Shown here: in pieces, positions 18,364-27,505 of the stretch
Position numbering within the stretch: position 1 is the stretch's first letter
Layout of the letters: the number at the start of each line of letters is the position of its first letter
DNA from: Flavobacterium sp. NG2
Lineage (GTDB): Bacteria; Bacteroidota; Bacteroidia; Flavobacteriales; Flavobacteriaceae
Assembly (NCBI RefSeq): GCF_034119845.1
Contig: NZ_CP139420.1
Location: forward strand, 2,854,001-2,918,000
Direction: 5' to 3'
DNA length: 64,000 nt
The notes under the pieces: generated by a model
The model's database searches: none
What the model saw: the letters and a program-made list of their open reading frames with translations, nothing else
What the model was told of the DNA's origin: nothing
Translations under genes and position numbers: made by a program

Positions 18364-20181
18364 ATGAGATTGTTTAAAAATATGTATTTCCAAAAAGTAG
18401 TTTTTGTTCTGAAACTATCACTTTTAATGGTGTTTTTGGGTTGTGAGAAGGAATATAAGGAACTAACGATTCAAGAGGAATTAGTTTTGAATATTGATAA
18501 AATAAATGAAAAATGTGTTGATTTTCAAACACTAGTTGATAAAACTGATGATGACGTTAAAATCCAACAAGCTTTTGATTCTACAAGAATAGGCTATAAA
18601 AAAATAGAATGGGCAGTGGAATATTTTACGCCAAATTCAGCTCGATTTATCAATGGCCCTGCGTTAGACGAATTGGAAGTAGCCGAAAATACCTTTATTT
18701 CTCCAAATGGTTTTCAAGTCATGGAGGAGTTAATTTACCCCAACTATAGTTCTGAAAATAAAGAAACACTAATCAGAGAAATTAAAGTGTTAATTGGAAA
18801 TTTAAAGCAAGTACAACAGCATTTAGCAGCTATTACGATTTCAAATTCACATGTTTTAGATGCTTCAAAAATGGAATTAATTCGGATTATGAGTTTAGGA
18901 ATAACCGGTTTTGATTCGCCAATCGCTTTGAGGTCGATACCAGAAGCTAAAAGTAGTTTGGAATCGTTAAAGAGCTTAATTTTAAAGATGAATTTCAATA
19001 CACCAGCATCAGATCAATGTGAAAATAAAATAGTAGATTTAATTGATAAAGCTGCAAAATATTGTGATGCTAATACTGATTTTAACACTTTTGATAGAGC
19101 TTATTTTATTAAAAACTTTATTAATCCTATTAGTGTAAAGTTGGTTTCTTTTCAGAAAATAAATAAGATTGAGTCAACGACTAAAAACAGTGTTGTAAAT
19201 CCAAGTGCAAGTACTATTTTTGATAAAAAAGCCTTTAATGTCAATGCTTTTATCCCATCCGAAGAATATCGATTTAGCGAAGAGAAGGCCGTTTTAGGAG
19301 AGAAATTATTTTATGAAAACTCTTTTTCGAATGATCAAAAAAGAAATTGTGCTTCTTGTCATATTCCCTCAAAAGGATTTACTGACGGTTTGAAAACAAA
19401 CCAATCGCTTAAAGGTGGCTTTCTAAGTCGAAATACCCCTATGTTAACCTATGCATCTTTGCAAAATGCACAGTTTTGGGATTTACGCCAGTTGGATTTA
19501 GAAAAACAAAGTTTGGATGTGATTCAAAACAAAGAAGAAATGCATGGAAATGTAGCCAATGCGATTCAGGTGTTAAACAAAGACCAAGAATATATAAGAC
19601 TTTTTAAAAAAGCATTTCCTAAATCTAAAAAAATTGAGGAGTGGCAAGTTCAAAATGCTCTAGCAAGTTACATCCGCTCTTTGAATGCTTTCGATAGTAA
19701 ATTTGATGAATACATGCGTGGAGATTCAGATGATTTTTCAGAAGAAGAGAAGTTAGGTTTCAATGTTTTTGCTGGAAAAGCCAAATGTGCGACTTGTCAT
19801 TTTATTCCTTTATTTAATGGCACTGTGCCGCCAACTTATCAAAAAACAGAGCATGAAGTCATTGGTACTCCAGATGACAAAAAAGGAACTAAAATCAGTC
19901 CCGACATGGGAAGGTATCTGCAATATCAAATGCCACAATTAAAGCATACTTTTAAAACACCTTCATTACGTAATGTCGCTATTACTGCGCCCTATATGCA
20001 TAACGGTCTGTACACAACACTTGAAGAGGTGATAGAATTTTACAATAATGGAGGTGGAGTTGGCCTTGGTTTAATCATTGAAAATCAAACCTTAGCATCG
20101 GATAAATTAGAATTGACAGATAAAGAGATTAAAGCACTAGTGGCATTTATGAAAACATTGACAGACAAAACATATCAATGA
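18364..20181 (+). CDS. Di-haem cytochrome c peroxidase-like lipoprotein with N-terminal helical domain
   Basis: A 605-residue exported protein with a signal sequence ending near VFLGCEK (lipobox-like). The C-terminal two thirds are a bacterial di-haem peroxidase/MauG-type module with two CxxCH haem sites, CASCH at residue 329 and CATCH at residue 475, plus TPSLRNVAITAPYMHNG near the end. The N-terminal 260 residues are helical. The segment GFQVMEELIYP (about residue 116) recalls the imelysin GxHxxE signature with His replaced by Gln. The substrate may be peroxide or a protein. It probably works with the PhoX-like gene upstream. Confidence 0.8.
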   Translation: MRLFKNMYFQKVVFVLKLSLLMVFLGCEKEYKELTIQEELVLNIDKINEKCVDFQTLVDKTDDDVKIQQAFDSTRIGYKKIEWAVEYFTPNSARFINGPALDELEVAENTFISPNGFQVMEELIYPNYSSENKETLIREIKVLIGNLKQVQQHLAAITISNSHVLDASKMELIRIMSLGITGFDSPIALRSIPEAKSSLESLKSLILKMNFNTPASDQCENKIVDLIDKAAKYCDANTDFNTFDRAYFIKNFINPISVKLVSFQKINKIESTTKNSVVNPSASTIFDKKAFNVNAFIPSEEYRFSEEKAVLGEKLFYENSFSNDQKRNCASCHIPSKGFTDGLKTNQSLKGGFLSRNTPMLTYASLQNAQFWDLRQLDLEKQSLDVIQNKEEMHGNVANAIQVLNKDQEYIRLFKKAFPKSKKIEEWQVQNALASYIRSLNAFDSKFDEYMRGDSDDFSEEEKLGFNVFAGKAKCATCHFIPLFNGTVPPTYQKTEHEVIGTPDDKKGTKISPDMGRYLQYQMPQLKHTFKTPSLRNVAITAPYMHNGLYTTLEEVIEFYNNGGGVGLGLIIENQTLASDKLELTDKEIKALVAFMKTLTDKTYQ

Positions 20182-20222
20182 TAAATGCTATAAATGATAA
20201 TCCTAATGATTGTCTTCTCAAC

Positions 20223-20256
20223 TTGTTATTATTTATCTTTAATAATGTTATATTTG
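20223..20256 (+). promoter_or_regulatory. Promoter of ettA
   Basis: TTG at 20223-20225 and TATATTTG at 20249-20256 are separated by 23 bases; the -7 box is a perfect TAnnTTTG and lies 31 bases before the ATG. Confidence 0.6.
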
Positions 20257-20287
20257 TACACTTTTAAAAATTAAAATCATATATAAT

Positions 20288-21982
20288 ATGTCAGACGATA
20301 AAAAGGTAATTTTCTCAATGTCAAAATTGAGTAAAACCTATCAAGGAGCAGACAAAGCAGTACTTAAGAATATTTATTTAAGTTTCTTTTATGGTGCTAA
20401 AATTGGTATTTTAGGTCTTAATGGATCTGGAAAATCATCACTTTTAAAAATTATTGCTGGGGTTGATAAAAACTATCAAGGTGATGTTGTTTTTGCTCCA
20501 GGTTACACTGTAGGGTATTTAGAGCAAGAACCTATTCTTGATGACTCTAAAACAGTAATCGAAATTGTACGCGAAGGTGTTGCTGAAACGATGGAAGTTC
20601 TTGAAGAGTATAACAAAATAAATGATTTGTTTGGTCTTGAAGAAAATTATTCTGATCCAGACAAAATGGATAAGTTAATGGATCGTCAAGCTGCACTTCA
20701 AGATAAAATTGATGCTTTAGGAGCTTGGGAAATTGATACAAAATTGGAGATTGCAATGGATGCGTTACGTACTCCAGATGGTGATACTCCTATTAAGAAC
20801 CTTTCAGGTGGTGAGCGTCGTCGTGTGGCTTTATGTCGTTTGTTATTAAAACAACCAGATGTATTATTACTAGATGAGCCTACCAACCACTTGGATGCCG
20901 AATCTGTTTTATGGTTAGAGCAACATTTAGCACAATATGCAGGAACTGTAATAGCTGTAACACACGATAGATATTTCCTTGACAATGTAGCAGGATGGAT
21001 TTTAGAACTAGATAGAGGAGAAGGTATTCCATGGAAAGGAAATTACTCTTCATGGTTAGATCAAAAATCAAATCGTTTAGCACAAGAGGAAAAAGTAGCT
21101 TCAAAACGTCGTAAAAACTTAGAGCGTGAGTTGGACTGGGTTCGTCAAGGAGCCAAAGGTCGTCAAACAAAGCAAAAAGCACGTTTACAGAACTATGATA
21201 AATTATTAAATGAAGACCAAAAAGAATTAGACGAAAAATTAGAAATCTACATTCCTAATGGACCACGTTTAGGTACGAATGTAATTGAAGCTAAAAGTGT
21301 TGCTAAAGCTTTTGGAGACAAATTATTATATGATAATTTGAACTTCACTTTGCCACAAGCTGGAATAGTTGGAATTATTGGGCCAAACGGTGCTGGTAAA
21401 TCGACTATTTTCAGAATGATTATGGGAGAGCAAGAAACTGATAGCGGAGAATTCTCAGTAGGGGAGACAGTAAAAATCGCTTATGTTGATCAAGCACACT
21501 CTAATATCGATCCTAATAAGTCTATTTGGGAAAACTTCTGTGATGGTCAAGAATTGATTATGATGGGCGGACGTCAAGTAAACTCTAGAGCTTACTTAAG
21601 TCGTTTTAACTTTGGTGGAAGCGATCAAAACAAAAAAGTGGCAACACTTTCTGGTGGGGAACGTAACCGTCTACATCTTGCGATGACATTGAAAGAAGAA
21701 GGAAACGTATTGTTACTAGATGAGCCTACGAATGACTTGGATGTTAATACATTGCGTGCTTTAGAGGAAGGTTTAGAGCAGTTTGCAGGTTGTGCTGTAG
21801 TTATTTCGCACGACAGATGGTTCTTAGATAGAATTTGTACGCACATTCTAGCTTTTGAAGGAGACTCAGAAGTATACTTCTTTGAAGGTGGTTTCTCAGA
21901 ATACGAAGAGAACAAGAAAAAACGTTTAGGTGGGGATTTAACGCCAAAACGTTTGAAATACAAAAAATTAATCAGAGGATAA
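20288..21982 (+). CDS. ettA: EttA, ABC-F energy-dependent translational throttle
   Basis: A 564-residue ABC-F ATPase that binds the ribosomal E site and gates the first elongation step according to ATP/ADP. Two ATPase cassettes are present: Walker A GLNGSGKSS and GPNGAGKST, signatures LSGGERRRVALCRLL and LSGGERNRLHLAM, and Walker B LLLDEPTNHLD and LLLDEPTNDLD. The inter-domain linker carries the basic arm (ERELDWVRQGAKGRQTKQKA). No membrane segment is present, as expected. It is a single-gene unit between its own promoter and a strong terminator. Confidence 0.93.
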   Translation: MSDDKKVIFSMSKLSKTYQGADKAVLKNIYLSFFYGAKIGILGLNGSGKSSLLKIIAGVDKNYQGDVVFAPGYTVGYLEQEPILDDSKTVIEIVREGVAETMEVLEEYNKINDLFGLEENYSDPDKMDKLMDRQAALQDKIDALGAWEIDTKLEIAMDALRTPDGDTPIKNLSGGERRRVALCRLLLKQPDVLLLDEPTNHLDAESVLWLEQHLAQYAGTVIAVTHDRYFLDNVAGWILELDRGEGIPWKGNYSSWLDQKSNRLAQEEKVASKRRKNLERELDWVRQGAKGRQTKQKARLQNYDKLLNEDQKELDEKLEIYIPNGPRLGTNVIEAKSVAKAFGDKLLYDNLNFTLPQAGIVGIIGPNGAGKSTIFRMIMGEQETDSGEFSVGETVKIAYVDQAHSNIDPNKSIWENFCDGQELIMMGGRQVNSRAYLSRFNFGGSDQNKKVATLSGGERNRLHLAMTLKEEGNVLLLDEPTNDLDVNTLRALEEGLEQFAGCAVVISHDRWFLDRICTHILAFEGDSEVYFFEGGFSEYEENKKKRLGGDLTPKRLKYKKLIRG

Positions 21983-22004
21983 TATCCCTATTAAACATAT
22001 ATAA

Positions 22005-22033
22005 AAAAGGATATCCAAGTCGGATATCCTTTT
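22005..22033 (+). terminator. Terminator of ettA
   Basis: A perfect inverted repeat, AAAAGGATATCC with GGATATCCTTTT around AAGTC, is followed by more T. Confidence 0.95.
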
Positions 22034-22034
22034 T

Positions 22035-22163
22035 TTATTGCTTCTTTTTGTCATTATTCATTAGTAAAAAAATAGTAGCTACCAAGGCTATAATCACAAA
22101 TCCGAATACAAATACAATGATTATTGAACCGTTATCCCAAGTAAATAAAGTGCTTTCTTTCAT
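22035..22163 (-). CDS. Small single-helix membrane protein (42 residues)
   Basis: A short reading frame from ATG 22163: a polar start MKESTLFTWDNG, one long hydrophobic helix (SIIIVFVFGFVIIALVATIF) and a polar basic tail, LLMNNDKKKQ. Helix plus charged tail is typical of real small membrane proteins and unlike a random shadow. It is convergent with ettA and its stop lies inside the T run of the ettA terminator. No function is known. Confidence 0.55.
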   Translation of the reverse strand: MKESTLFTWDNGSIIIVFVFGFVIIALVATIFLLMNNDKKKQ

Positions 22164-22257
22164 GTCTTATAAAGTTTAGAATATAAAATTAGTAATCCCT
22201 AACGATATAAAATATGATAAAAATCAGTTGGTTTAATTGATGATATTCGAGTTCTGT

Positions 22258-23112
22258 TTATTGAAAATCCAAAAATAATCCACCAGTATAAGTTGGAGCT
22301 GCATAAGTTATTTTTCCTGAAAGTATTGCTGTATAATTGACCATAACCCCAAAACTTTTAGAGATATAATAGGCTAATTCACCACCTAGATTAGTAAATT
22401 CAACATTATTTGCAAAAATCCCTTGTCCTGTACTATTATTATCTCCATTGTTAAATGAGCGAACATTGCTAAATTTTGCTGCAACAAATAATTTGTCTTG
22501 AATTTTAGTCCCTATTTCACCTCCAAAATGAAATTCATCCGAAAAGCCATTTGTTCTGTTATTAAAACCAGAATATACTTTTGCATAACTGTTTTGATTA
22601 CCAATTTTAAAAGGAATACCAAGGTCTAACTGAATTAATTGATTAAATTCACCATCACCAGTTTGTAAACTTCCATCGGTACCACCATTCTTTTTCCCTG
22701 TAGGCAATCCTAACTTTAAAGTGGCTGATAAAGCGAGTTGGTCATTTTTGAAAATACCATAACGTACCCCTAAGTCTATATCTCCAATAGAGTTTACGCT
22801 TTCACCTTCTTGAATTACAGCTCCAGTTGTACCTGATATTTGTTTGTTTTGGTACACTCTAGATAACAAAGGAAGGTAGGCTACTAAATCAAATTTATCG
22901 GTTAGTCCATATTCACCATAAGCACTGATGATAAAATTTCCTCTTGTGATGTTAGGATCTTTTTCTTTGGCACTAGTATAATGCTCGTCTGCGACTAATG
23001 AACTTGCTGCCAACTTGTAATATCCATTTCCTTCACCTTTGTTCCATTGCCCAAATATAATTTGAGAAAATAGTACGAGCGAAAGTGATAATTTTGCTAA
23101 TTTACTGCTCAT
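22258..23112 (-). CDS. Outer-membrane beta-barrel protein, function unknown
   Basis: A 284-residue exported protein. The signal peptide ends at IIFGQ, a common Bacteroidetes cleavage pattern. The mature part consists of alternating amphipathic strands with glycine and aromatic residues (GEYGLTDKFDLVAYLPLL, LDLGVRYGIF, FGGEIGTKIQDKLFVAAKF) and ends FLDFQ, typical of porin-like or transporter-like barrels. It starts 2 bases after the stop of the DM13 lipoprotein gene, so it is the second gene of a two-gene operon. What it carries is unknown. Confidence 0.75.
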   Translation of the reverse strand: MSSKLAKLSLSLVLFSQIIFGQWNKGEGNGYYKLAASSLVADEHYTSAKEKDPNITRGNFIISAYGEYGLTDKFDLVAYLPLLSRVYQNKQISGTTGAVIQEGESVNSIGDIDLGVRYGIFKNDQLALSATLKLGLPTGKKNGGTDGSLQTGDGEFNQLIQLDLGIPFKIGNQNSYAKVYSGFNNRTNGFSDEFHFGGEIGTKIQDKLFVAAKFSNVRSFNNGDNNSTGQGIFANNVEFTNLGGELAYYISKSFGVMVNYTAILSGKITYAAPTYTGGLFLDFQ

Positions 23113-23114
23113 AA

Positions 23115-23825
23115 TTATTTGTTTTTAATTTGTGCTTCACCAACTTTAATGCTAAAAGGGTCGCACCAATGGGTCAAGTATCCAAAATCATTAATTCCAA
23201 CTCCCATAACATCCATAGTAAATGCTCCTTTATAAATTACCCCATCAGCATCACCTTGCGCATCAATTTTTATCGCTCCTGTTCGGCTATTAGGGTTGTT
23301 TGTCAAATACATTGCAAACCCAGGTAAATTTTGGTCAGCTACATAATTACTCGCAAATTGGATACGTATTCCTCCAGTAATCGCAGTAATTTCGAAATCA
23401 CCTGCTGAGGCATAGGAACTTGTTTTTACTAATGTTCCTATTTTGATAACGTTATTGGGGTCAGGTGGTGTTCCGGACTCTATTACGGTAATTGTTGCTG
23501 TATTTTCAATTTGTTTACCATTATAAACTGCAGAAACAACAATGGTGGTAGTCCCTTTGCTTTTTGCTATAATTTTTTGAGTTGAATTCTCAATTTCAAC
23601 AATTGAAGGATTGTTTGATTTCAAATCAAAAACAACCGTTTGTTTCATCCCGAGGTTATCAAAGAAAAAAGCATCTAATACGATAGTTTCGCCAACTGTA
23701 AAATTCGAAAAAGAATTATTTATTCGAATACTTTCTTCAATTTGGTCGTCAACAATATCTTCTTTTATGCAGGAATTGAGTCCAAACAGGATGCTAAACA
23801 CCAAAACAATTTGTAATACTTTCAT
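23115..23825 (-). CDS. DM13-domain lipoprotein with N-terminal Ig-like domain
   Basis: From the ATG at 23825 (MKVLQIVLVFS) this is a 236-residue lipoprotein with lipobox LFGLNSC. Residues about 25-115 resemble a bacterial Ig-like (BIG2) domain (IVEIENSTQKIIAKSKGTT). Residues about 125-234 fit a DM13 domain: GTLVKTSSYASAGDFEI at the start and FGYLTHWCDPFSIKVGEA at the end, with the single conserved Cys in HWC. DM13 domains have been proposed to act in redox or electron transfer at the cell surface. It is the first gene of an operon with the barrel protein. An upstream longer start (23867) is unlikely. Confidence 0.72.
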   Translation of the reverse strand: MKVLQIVLVFSILFGLNSCIKEDIVDDQIEESIRINNSFSNFTVGETIVLDAFFFDNLGMKQTVVFDLKSNNPSIVEIENSTQKIIAKSKGTTTIVVSAVYNGKQIENTATITVIESGTPPDPNNVIKIGTLVKTSSYASAGDFEITAITGGIRIQFASNYVADQNLPGFAMYLTNNPNSRTGAIKIDAQGDADGVIYKGAFTMDVMGVGINDFGYLTHWCDPFSIKVGEAQIKNK

Positions 23826-23936
23826 TTTACTGTAATTTAATGATATATACGTATTTAGTCGATACAAAGTTTTATTCCTGACAAAGTTTATTGTTTTTTT
23901 TTTTTTTTTAATTTAATTTGTAATAATGTGCCTAAT

Positions 23937-24064
23937 CCAGCTTTCCGCTATAGCCCTTCTTCAAAATGCAATTTTTACTTAGTCACAGTAGGAGCTTCCG
24001 TTGGTCGCTCTACTGCTCCTGTAAAAATAAGCATTTTTCAGTCGGGGCTATCGCTGCAATCTGG
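23937..24064 (+). repeat. Structured dispersed element, copy E1
   Basis: A multi-step hairpin. ATAGCCC (23950-23956) pairs with GGGCTAT (24045-24051). AAAATGC plus ATTTTTAC (23963-23978) pair with GTAAAAAT plus GCATTTT (24021-24037). CAGTA, a bulged G and GAGC pair with GCTC and TACTG around the loop TTCCGTTGGTC. CCAG and CTGG close the ends. It shares this fold with E2, E3 and E4. Confidence 0.8.
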
Positions 24065-24082
24065 GGCAGATGTAAATTCATA

Positions 24083-24116
24083 ATAAAAAAAGCCAATTCT
24101 ATTTTTAGAATTGGCT
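24083..24116 (-). terminator. Terminator of pheT
   Basis: AGCCAATTCTA and TAGAATTGGCT pair around TTTT; on the minus strand a run of seven T follows. Confidence 0.93.
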
Positions 24117-24144
24117 CCTTAATTCAGTACATGACTGGATTTTT

Positions 24145-26565
24145 TTATCGTAAACTAGCTCCGAGTTCCGTTTCAAAATTGGTTTGTAATTTACTCATCA
24201 ATTTATCAATTTGTGCATCAGTAAGCGTTTTAGTGCTGTCTTGAATGATAAAACTCAAAGCATATGATTTTTTACCTTCAGGAAGTTTGTCACCTTCATA
24301 AACATCAAAAAGATTAATGTTTTTTAACAAACTTTTTTCAGTTTTCTTGGCTACTGCATAGATTGAATCATAAGTGACTGCTTGATCGATTAATAGCGCT
24401 AAATCTCTTCTAACTTCAGGATATTTAGGAATATCAGTATATTTAATTTTAAGCGAAATAGCTTTCAAAATAGCATCCCAGTTAAAATCTGCATAAAAAA
24501 CTTCTTGTTTGATTCCAAAATGTTTTAAGATTGACTTTTTCACTACTCCAAATTCAACCAAAGAATTATGACCTGATCCAATAGCAACACCTTCAGAGAA
24601 AATATCGTTTGAAACGGGTGAGTTTTGCGTTTTTTGAATTCCAAAACGAGCCAAAATTCCATCTACATATCCTTTGAGTAAAAAGAAATTGGATGGTACT
24701 TGTGGTGCAGTCCAGCTTTCGTTGTTTCGACTTCCAGTAAGGAATAACGTTAAATGTTTTTGTTCTTCAAATCCAGATAAGAATTTATGATATGATTTTC
24801 CAAATTCAAACAATTTTAAATCACTATTCTTACGATTGATGTTATATGAAATCGCTTCTAGTCCAGAGAATAATAATGATTGACGCATAGTCGCTAAATC
24901 ATTACTCAACGGATTCAACATGGTTACGTTATGTTCTTCTTTAAGATTATCTGATAGTTTTACATAATCAGCAGTAGTAAGCGAGTTTGCCATCATTTCA
25001 TGAAAACCTTGTGAATTCAATTGAGAGGCTACTATATTTTGAATTTTATAATCTTCATTACGTGGAGCATTAGCAACTGTAGCGTTTAATTTTCCTGAAA
25101 ACCCAATATTGTTATATCCATATACGCGAAGAATCTCTTCAATAACATCAATTTCTCTTTGTACATCAACACGGTAAGCAGGAATAGTAATTCCTAATCC
25201 AGCTTCAGACACACTATTAACTTTGATGTCCAAAGAAACCAAAATTTGTTTAATAGTATCTTTTGGAATTTCCTGACCAATAATTTTAGCTACATTTTTA
25301 AAGTTGACAAAAACGCTAAAATCTTCAATTTTCTTTTGATACACATCACTCACATCTGAAGTGATTTCACCACCAGCTACTTCTTTAATCAAAATAGCAG
25401 CACGTTTTAGCGCATAAGCTGTAATAGTTGGATCGATTCCTCTCTCAAAACGGAAAGAAGCATCAGTGCTCAATTGGTGTCTTTTGGCAGTTTTACGAAT
25501 ACTTACAGGGTTAAAATAAGCACTTTCAATAAAAATATCTTTAGTATGCTCAGTAACTCCCGAATTTTTACCTCCCAAAACTCCTGCAATACACAAAGGT
25601 CCTTTGTCATCACAAATCATCAAATCTTCTTCATGAAGAACGCGTTCCACATCGTCAAGAGTTGTAAACTTAGTTCCAGCAGCTAGCGTTTTTACGTTGA
25701 TTTTACCATTGATTTTTGATGCATCAAAGGCATGTAATGGCTGTCCTAAATCATGTAATACATAATTTGTTACATCTACAATGTTATTTTTTGGTGTAAT
25801 ACCAATAGCTTTTAAACGATCTTGTAACCAATTAGGAGATGGTTTTACCGTAACCCCTGAAATGGTCACCCCACAATAACGAGGTGCTAAACTAATATCT
25901 TCAATTTTAGTGTCAATTTTCAACGTACGCATATCAACTCTAAAATTACTGACAGAAGGCGTAATCAATTCAGTGTTGATTCCTTTTTGAATTAAACCAG
26001 CACGTAAATCACGAGCGGTTCCTAAGTGGCTCATTGCATCGGCACGATTTGGTGTCAAGCCAATTTCGAAAACCTCGTCATTTTCAATTTTAAAAACTTT
26101 AGCCGCAGAAGTTCCTGGAACTAGGGCTTCATCTAATATCATGATTCCGTCATGTCCATTCCCTAGACCTAATTCATCCTCAGCACATATCATTCCGTGG
26201 CTTTCTTGTCCACGAATTTTTCCTTTTTTTATAGTAAAAGAGTTTCCTTCTTTGTCGTATAATACCGTTCCAATAGTCGCTACTGGTACTTTTTGACCAG
26301 CACCTACATTCGAAGCACCACATACCACTTGAATTGGTGTTCCTTCACCTATATCAACAGTTGTGATTTTTAAGCGATCTGCATCAGGATGAGGGACGCA
26401 AGTTAATACGTGACCTACAACAATTCCTTCAAGTCCTCCTTTAATTGATTGGTATTTGTCAACTCCTTCAACTTCAAGTCCTAAATCAGTTAATAAAGCA
26501 GCAGCTTCTTCTGATTTCCAATCTATTTTAATGAATTGTTTTAGCCAATTGTATGATATCTTCAT
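24145..26565 (-). CDS. pheT: Phenylalanine-tRNA ligase beta subunit
   Basis: The 806-residue beta chain of the (alpha-beta)2 PheRS, which charges tRNA-Phe. Domains in order: the N-terminal MKISYNWLKQFI and an OB-fold tRNA-binding domain (about residues 40-150, VVCGASNVGAGQKVPVA), the B3/B4 editing region (about 215-400, LSTDASFRFERGIDP), B5 (about 410-480), the core synthetase-like part, and the C-terminal anticodon-binding FDX-ACB domain (KYPEVRRDLALLI, about 710-806). It is monocistronic here; pheS is not in the window. A good promoter precedes it and a strong terminator follows. Confidence 0.95.
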   Translation of the reverse strand: MKISYNWLKQFIKIDWKSEEAAALLTDLGLEVEGVDKYQSIKGGLEGIVVGHVLTCVPHPDADRLKITTVDIGEGTPIQVVCGASNVGAGQKVPVATIGTVLYDKEGNSFTIKKGKIRGQESHGMICAEDELGLGNGHDGIMILDEALVPGTSAAKVFKIENDEVFEIGLTPNRADAMSHLGTARDLRAGLIQKGINTELITPSVSNFRVDMRTLKIDTKIEDISLAPRYCGVTISGVTVKPSPNWLQDRLKAIGITPKNNIVDVTNYVLHDLGQPLHAFDASKINGKINVKTLAAGTKFTTLDDVERVLHEEDLMICDDKGPLCIAGVLGGKNSGVTEHTKDIFIESAYFNPVSIRKTAKRHQLSTDASFRFERGIDPTITAYALKRAAILIKEVAGGEITSDVSDVYQKKIEDFSVFVNFKNVAKIIGQEIPKDTIKQILVSLDIKVNSVSEAGLGITIPAYRVDVQREIDVIEEILRVYGYNNIGFSGKLNATVANAPRNEDYKIQNIVASQLNSQGFHEMMANSLTTADYVKLSDNLKEEHNVTMLNPLSNDLATMRQSLLFSGLEAISYNINRKNSDLKLFEFGKSYHKFLSGFEEQKHLTLFLTGSRNNESWTAPQVPSNFFLLKGYVDGILARFGIQKTQNSPVSNDIFSEGVAIGSGHNSLVEFGVVKKSILKHFGIKQEVFYADFNWDAILKAISLKIKYTDIPKYPEVRRDLALLIDQAVTYDSIYAVAKKTEKSLLKNINLFDVYEGDKLPEGKKSYALSFIIQDSTKTLTDAQIDKLMSKLQTNFETELGASLR

Positions 26566-26587
26566 TTTAAGTTTTTTTTCAAGGTTG

Positions 26588-26618
26588 CAAATATAATCAT
26601 TGTAAGCGGAGGTTCAAA
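26588..26618 (-). promoter_or_regulatory. Promoter of pheT
   Basis: On the minus strand TTTG (26618-26615), a 19-base spacer and TATATTTG (26595-26588) give a near-perfect Bacteroidetes promoter 22 bases before the ATG. Confidence 0.75.
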
Positions 26619-26740
26619 GGGAATAAATTCACTTTTTTGATATAATCATTTGGTAGCTTAAAAATTCTAAAAACTGATTTTTAAAACCACTAAGAGACAG
26701 TTTTTACTAGTGATTATCAAGTGTTGAATGCGATGGAATA

Positions 26741-27469
26741 TTACAAATATAAGTTAACCATTTTCCTCCAATAGCAAGCTTTATGGGCTTCCTCATCCCA
26801 TTCGTATAAATTATAGGAAATACCTTTTTCATTAAAGATGCCCGCTAGTTCATGATTACTTTGCAAGAAGGGGTCTTCTTTTCCTATGCTAAGAATAATA
26901 TCCATTTTATCTAATTGCTGTATCAATTGAGGGTCTTCAAGGTTTTTTAGAAATTGATTGGGCATATTGAAGTAGATGAAATCGTTATGGTAGCCACTTA
27001 ATAAATCTTGAAAATAACCATTAGATTTTGTGAGGTCATAACGACCACTCATGCCTACCACTTTACAAAATAAGGAAGGATGACGCATGGCAACATTTAC
27101 GGCATGATAAGCCCCTAAGCTGCAACCAGCCGAAATTATATTAGGATTTGGATTAATCAAATTAGCCAAGGCTAAGACTTCTTCAAGAACATATTTTTCA
27201 TATTGTATATGTCTATAAATTCGATAGCCGGGGTGGCAAAAGTTATTGTAAAAAGATTCTAAATCTACACTATCAACACAAAAAATCTGTAAATCTCCAT
27301 TATTGATTTTATGTTCAACCGCAGCAATGATTTTCCAGTTTTCATAATCGTAAAAGCGTCCCATTCGAGGTGGAAAAAATAATACTTTGGCACCTGCATG
27401 ACCAAAAACAAGAAGTTCCATTTCTTTCTCAAGATTAGGACTATACCATTTGTGATATTCTCTTTTCAT
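26741..27469 (-). CDS. Esterase D-like alpha/beta hydrolase
   Basis: A 242-residue serine hydrolase of the putative esterase family. The nucleophile elbow is AGCSLGAYHA (Ser in G-C-S-L-G), the oxyanion region is FPPRMGRFYDYE, and the C-terminal acid and His are likely in SIGKEDPF and WDEEAHKACYW. There is no signal peptide, so it acts in the cytoplasm. Its substrate is unknown. It lies 36 bases after an SGNH hydrolase gene on the same strand, so the pair may act on related esters. Confidence 0.8.
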   Translation of the reverse strand: MKREYHKWYSPNLEKEMELLVFGHAGAKVLFFPPRMGRFYDYENWKIIAAVEHKINNGDLQIFCVDSVDLESFYNNFCHPGYRIYRHIQYEKYVLEEVLALANLINPNPNIISAGCSLGAYHAVNVAMRHPSLFCKVVGMSGRYDLTKSNGYFQDLLSGYHNDFIYFNMPNQFLKNLEDPQLIQQLDKMDIILSIGKEDPFLQSNHELAGIFNEKGISYNLYEWDEEAHKACYWRKMVNLYL

Positions 27470-27505
27470 GACACCTTTTTTGAGAAGTAGTTTACTAACT
27501 TTTTA

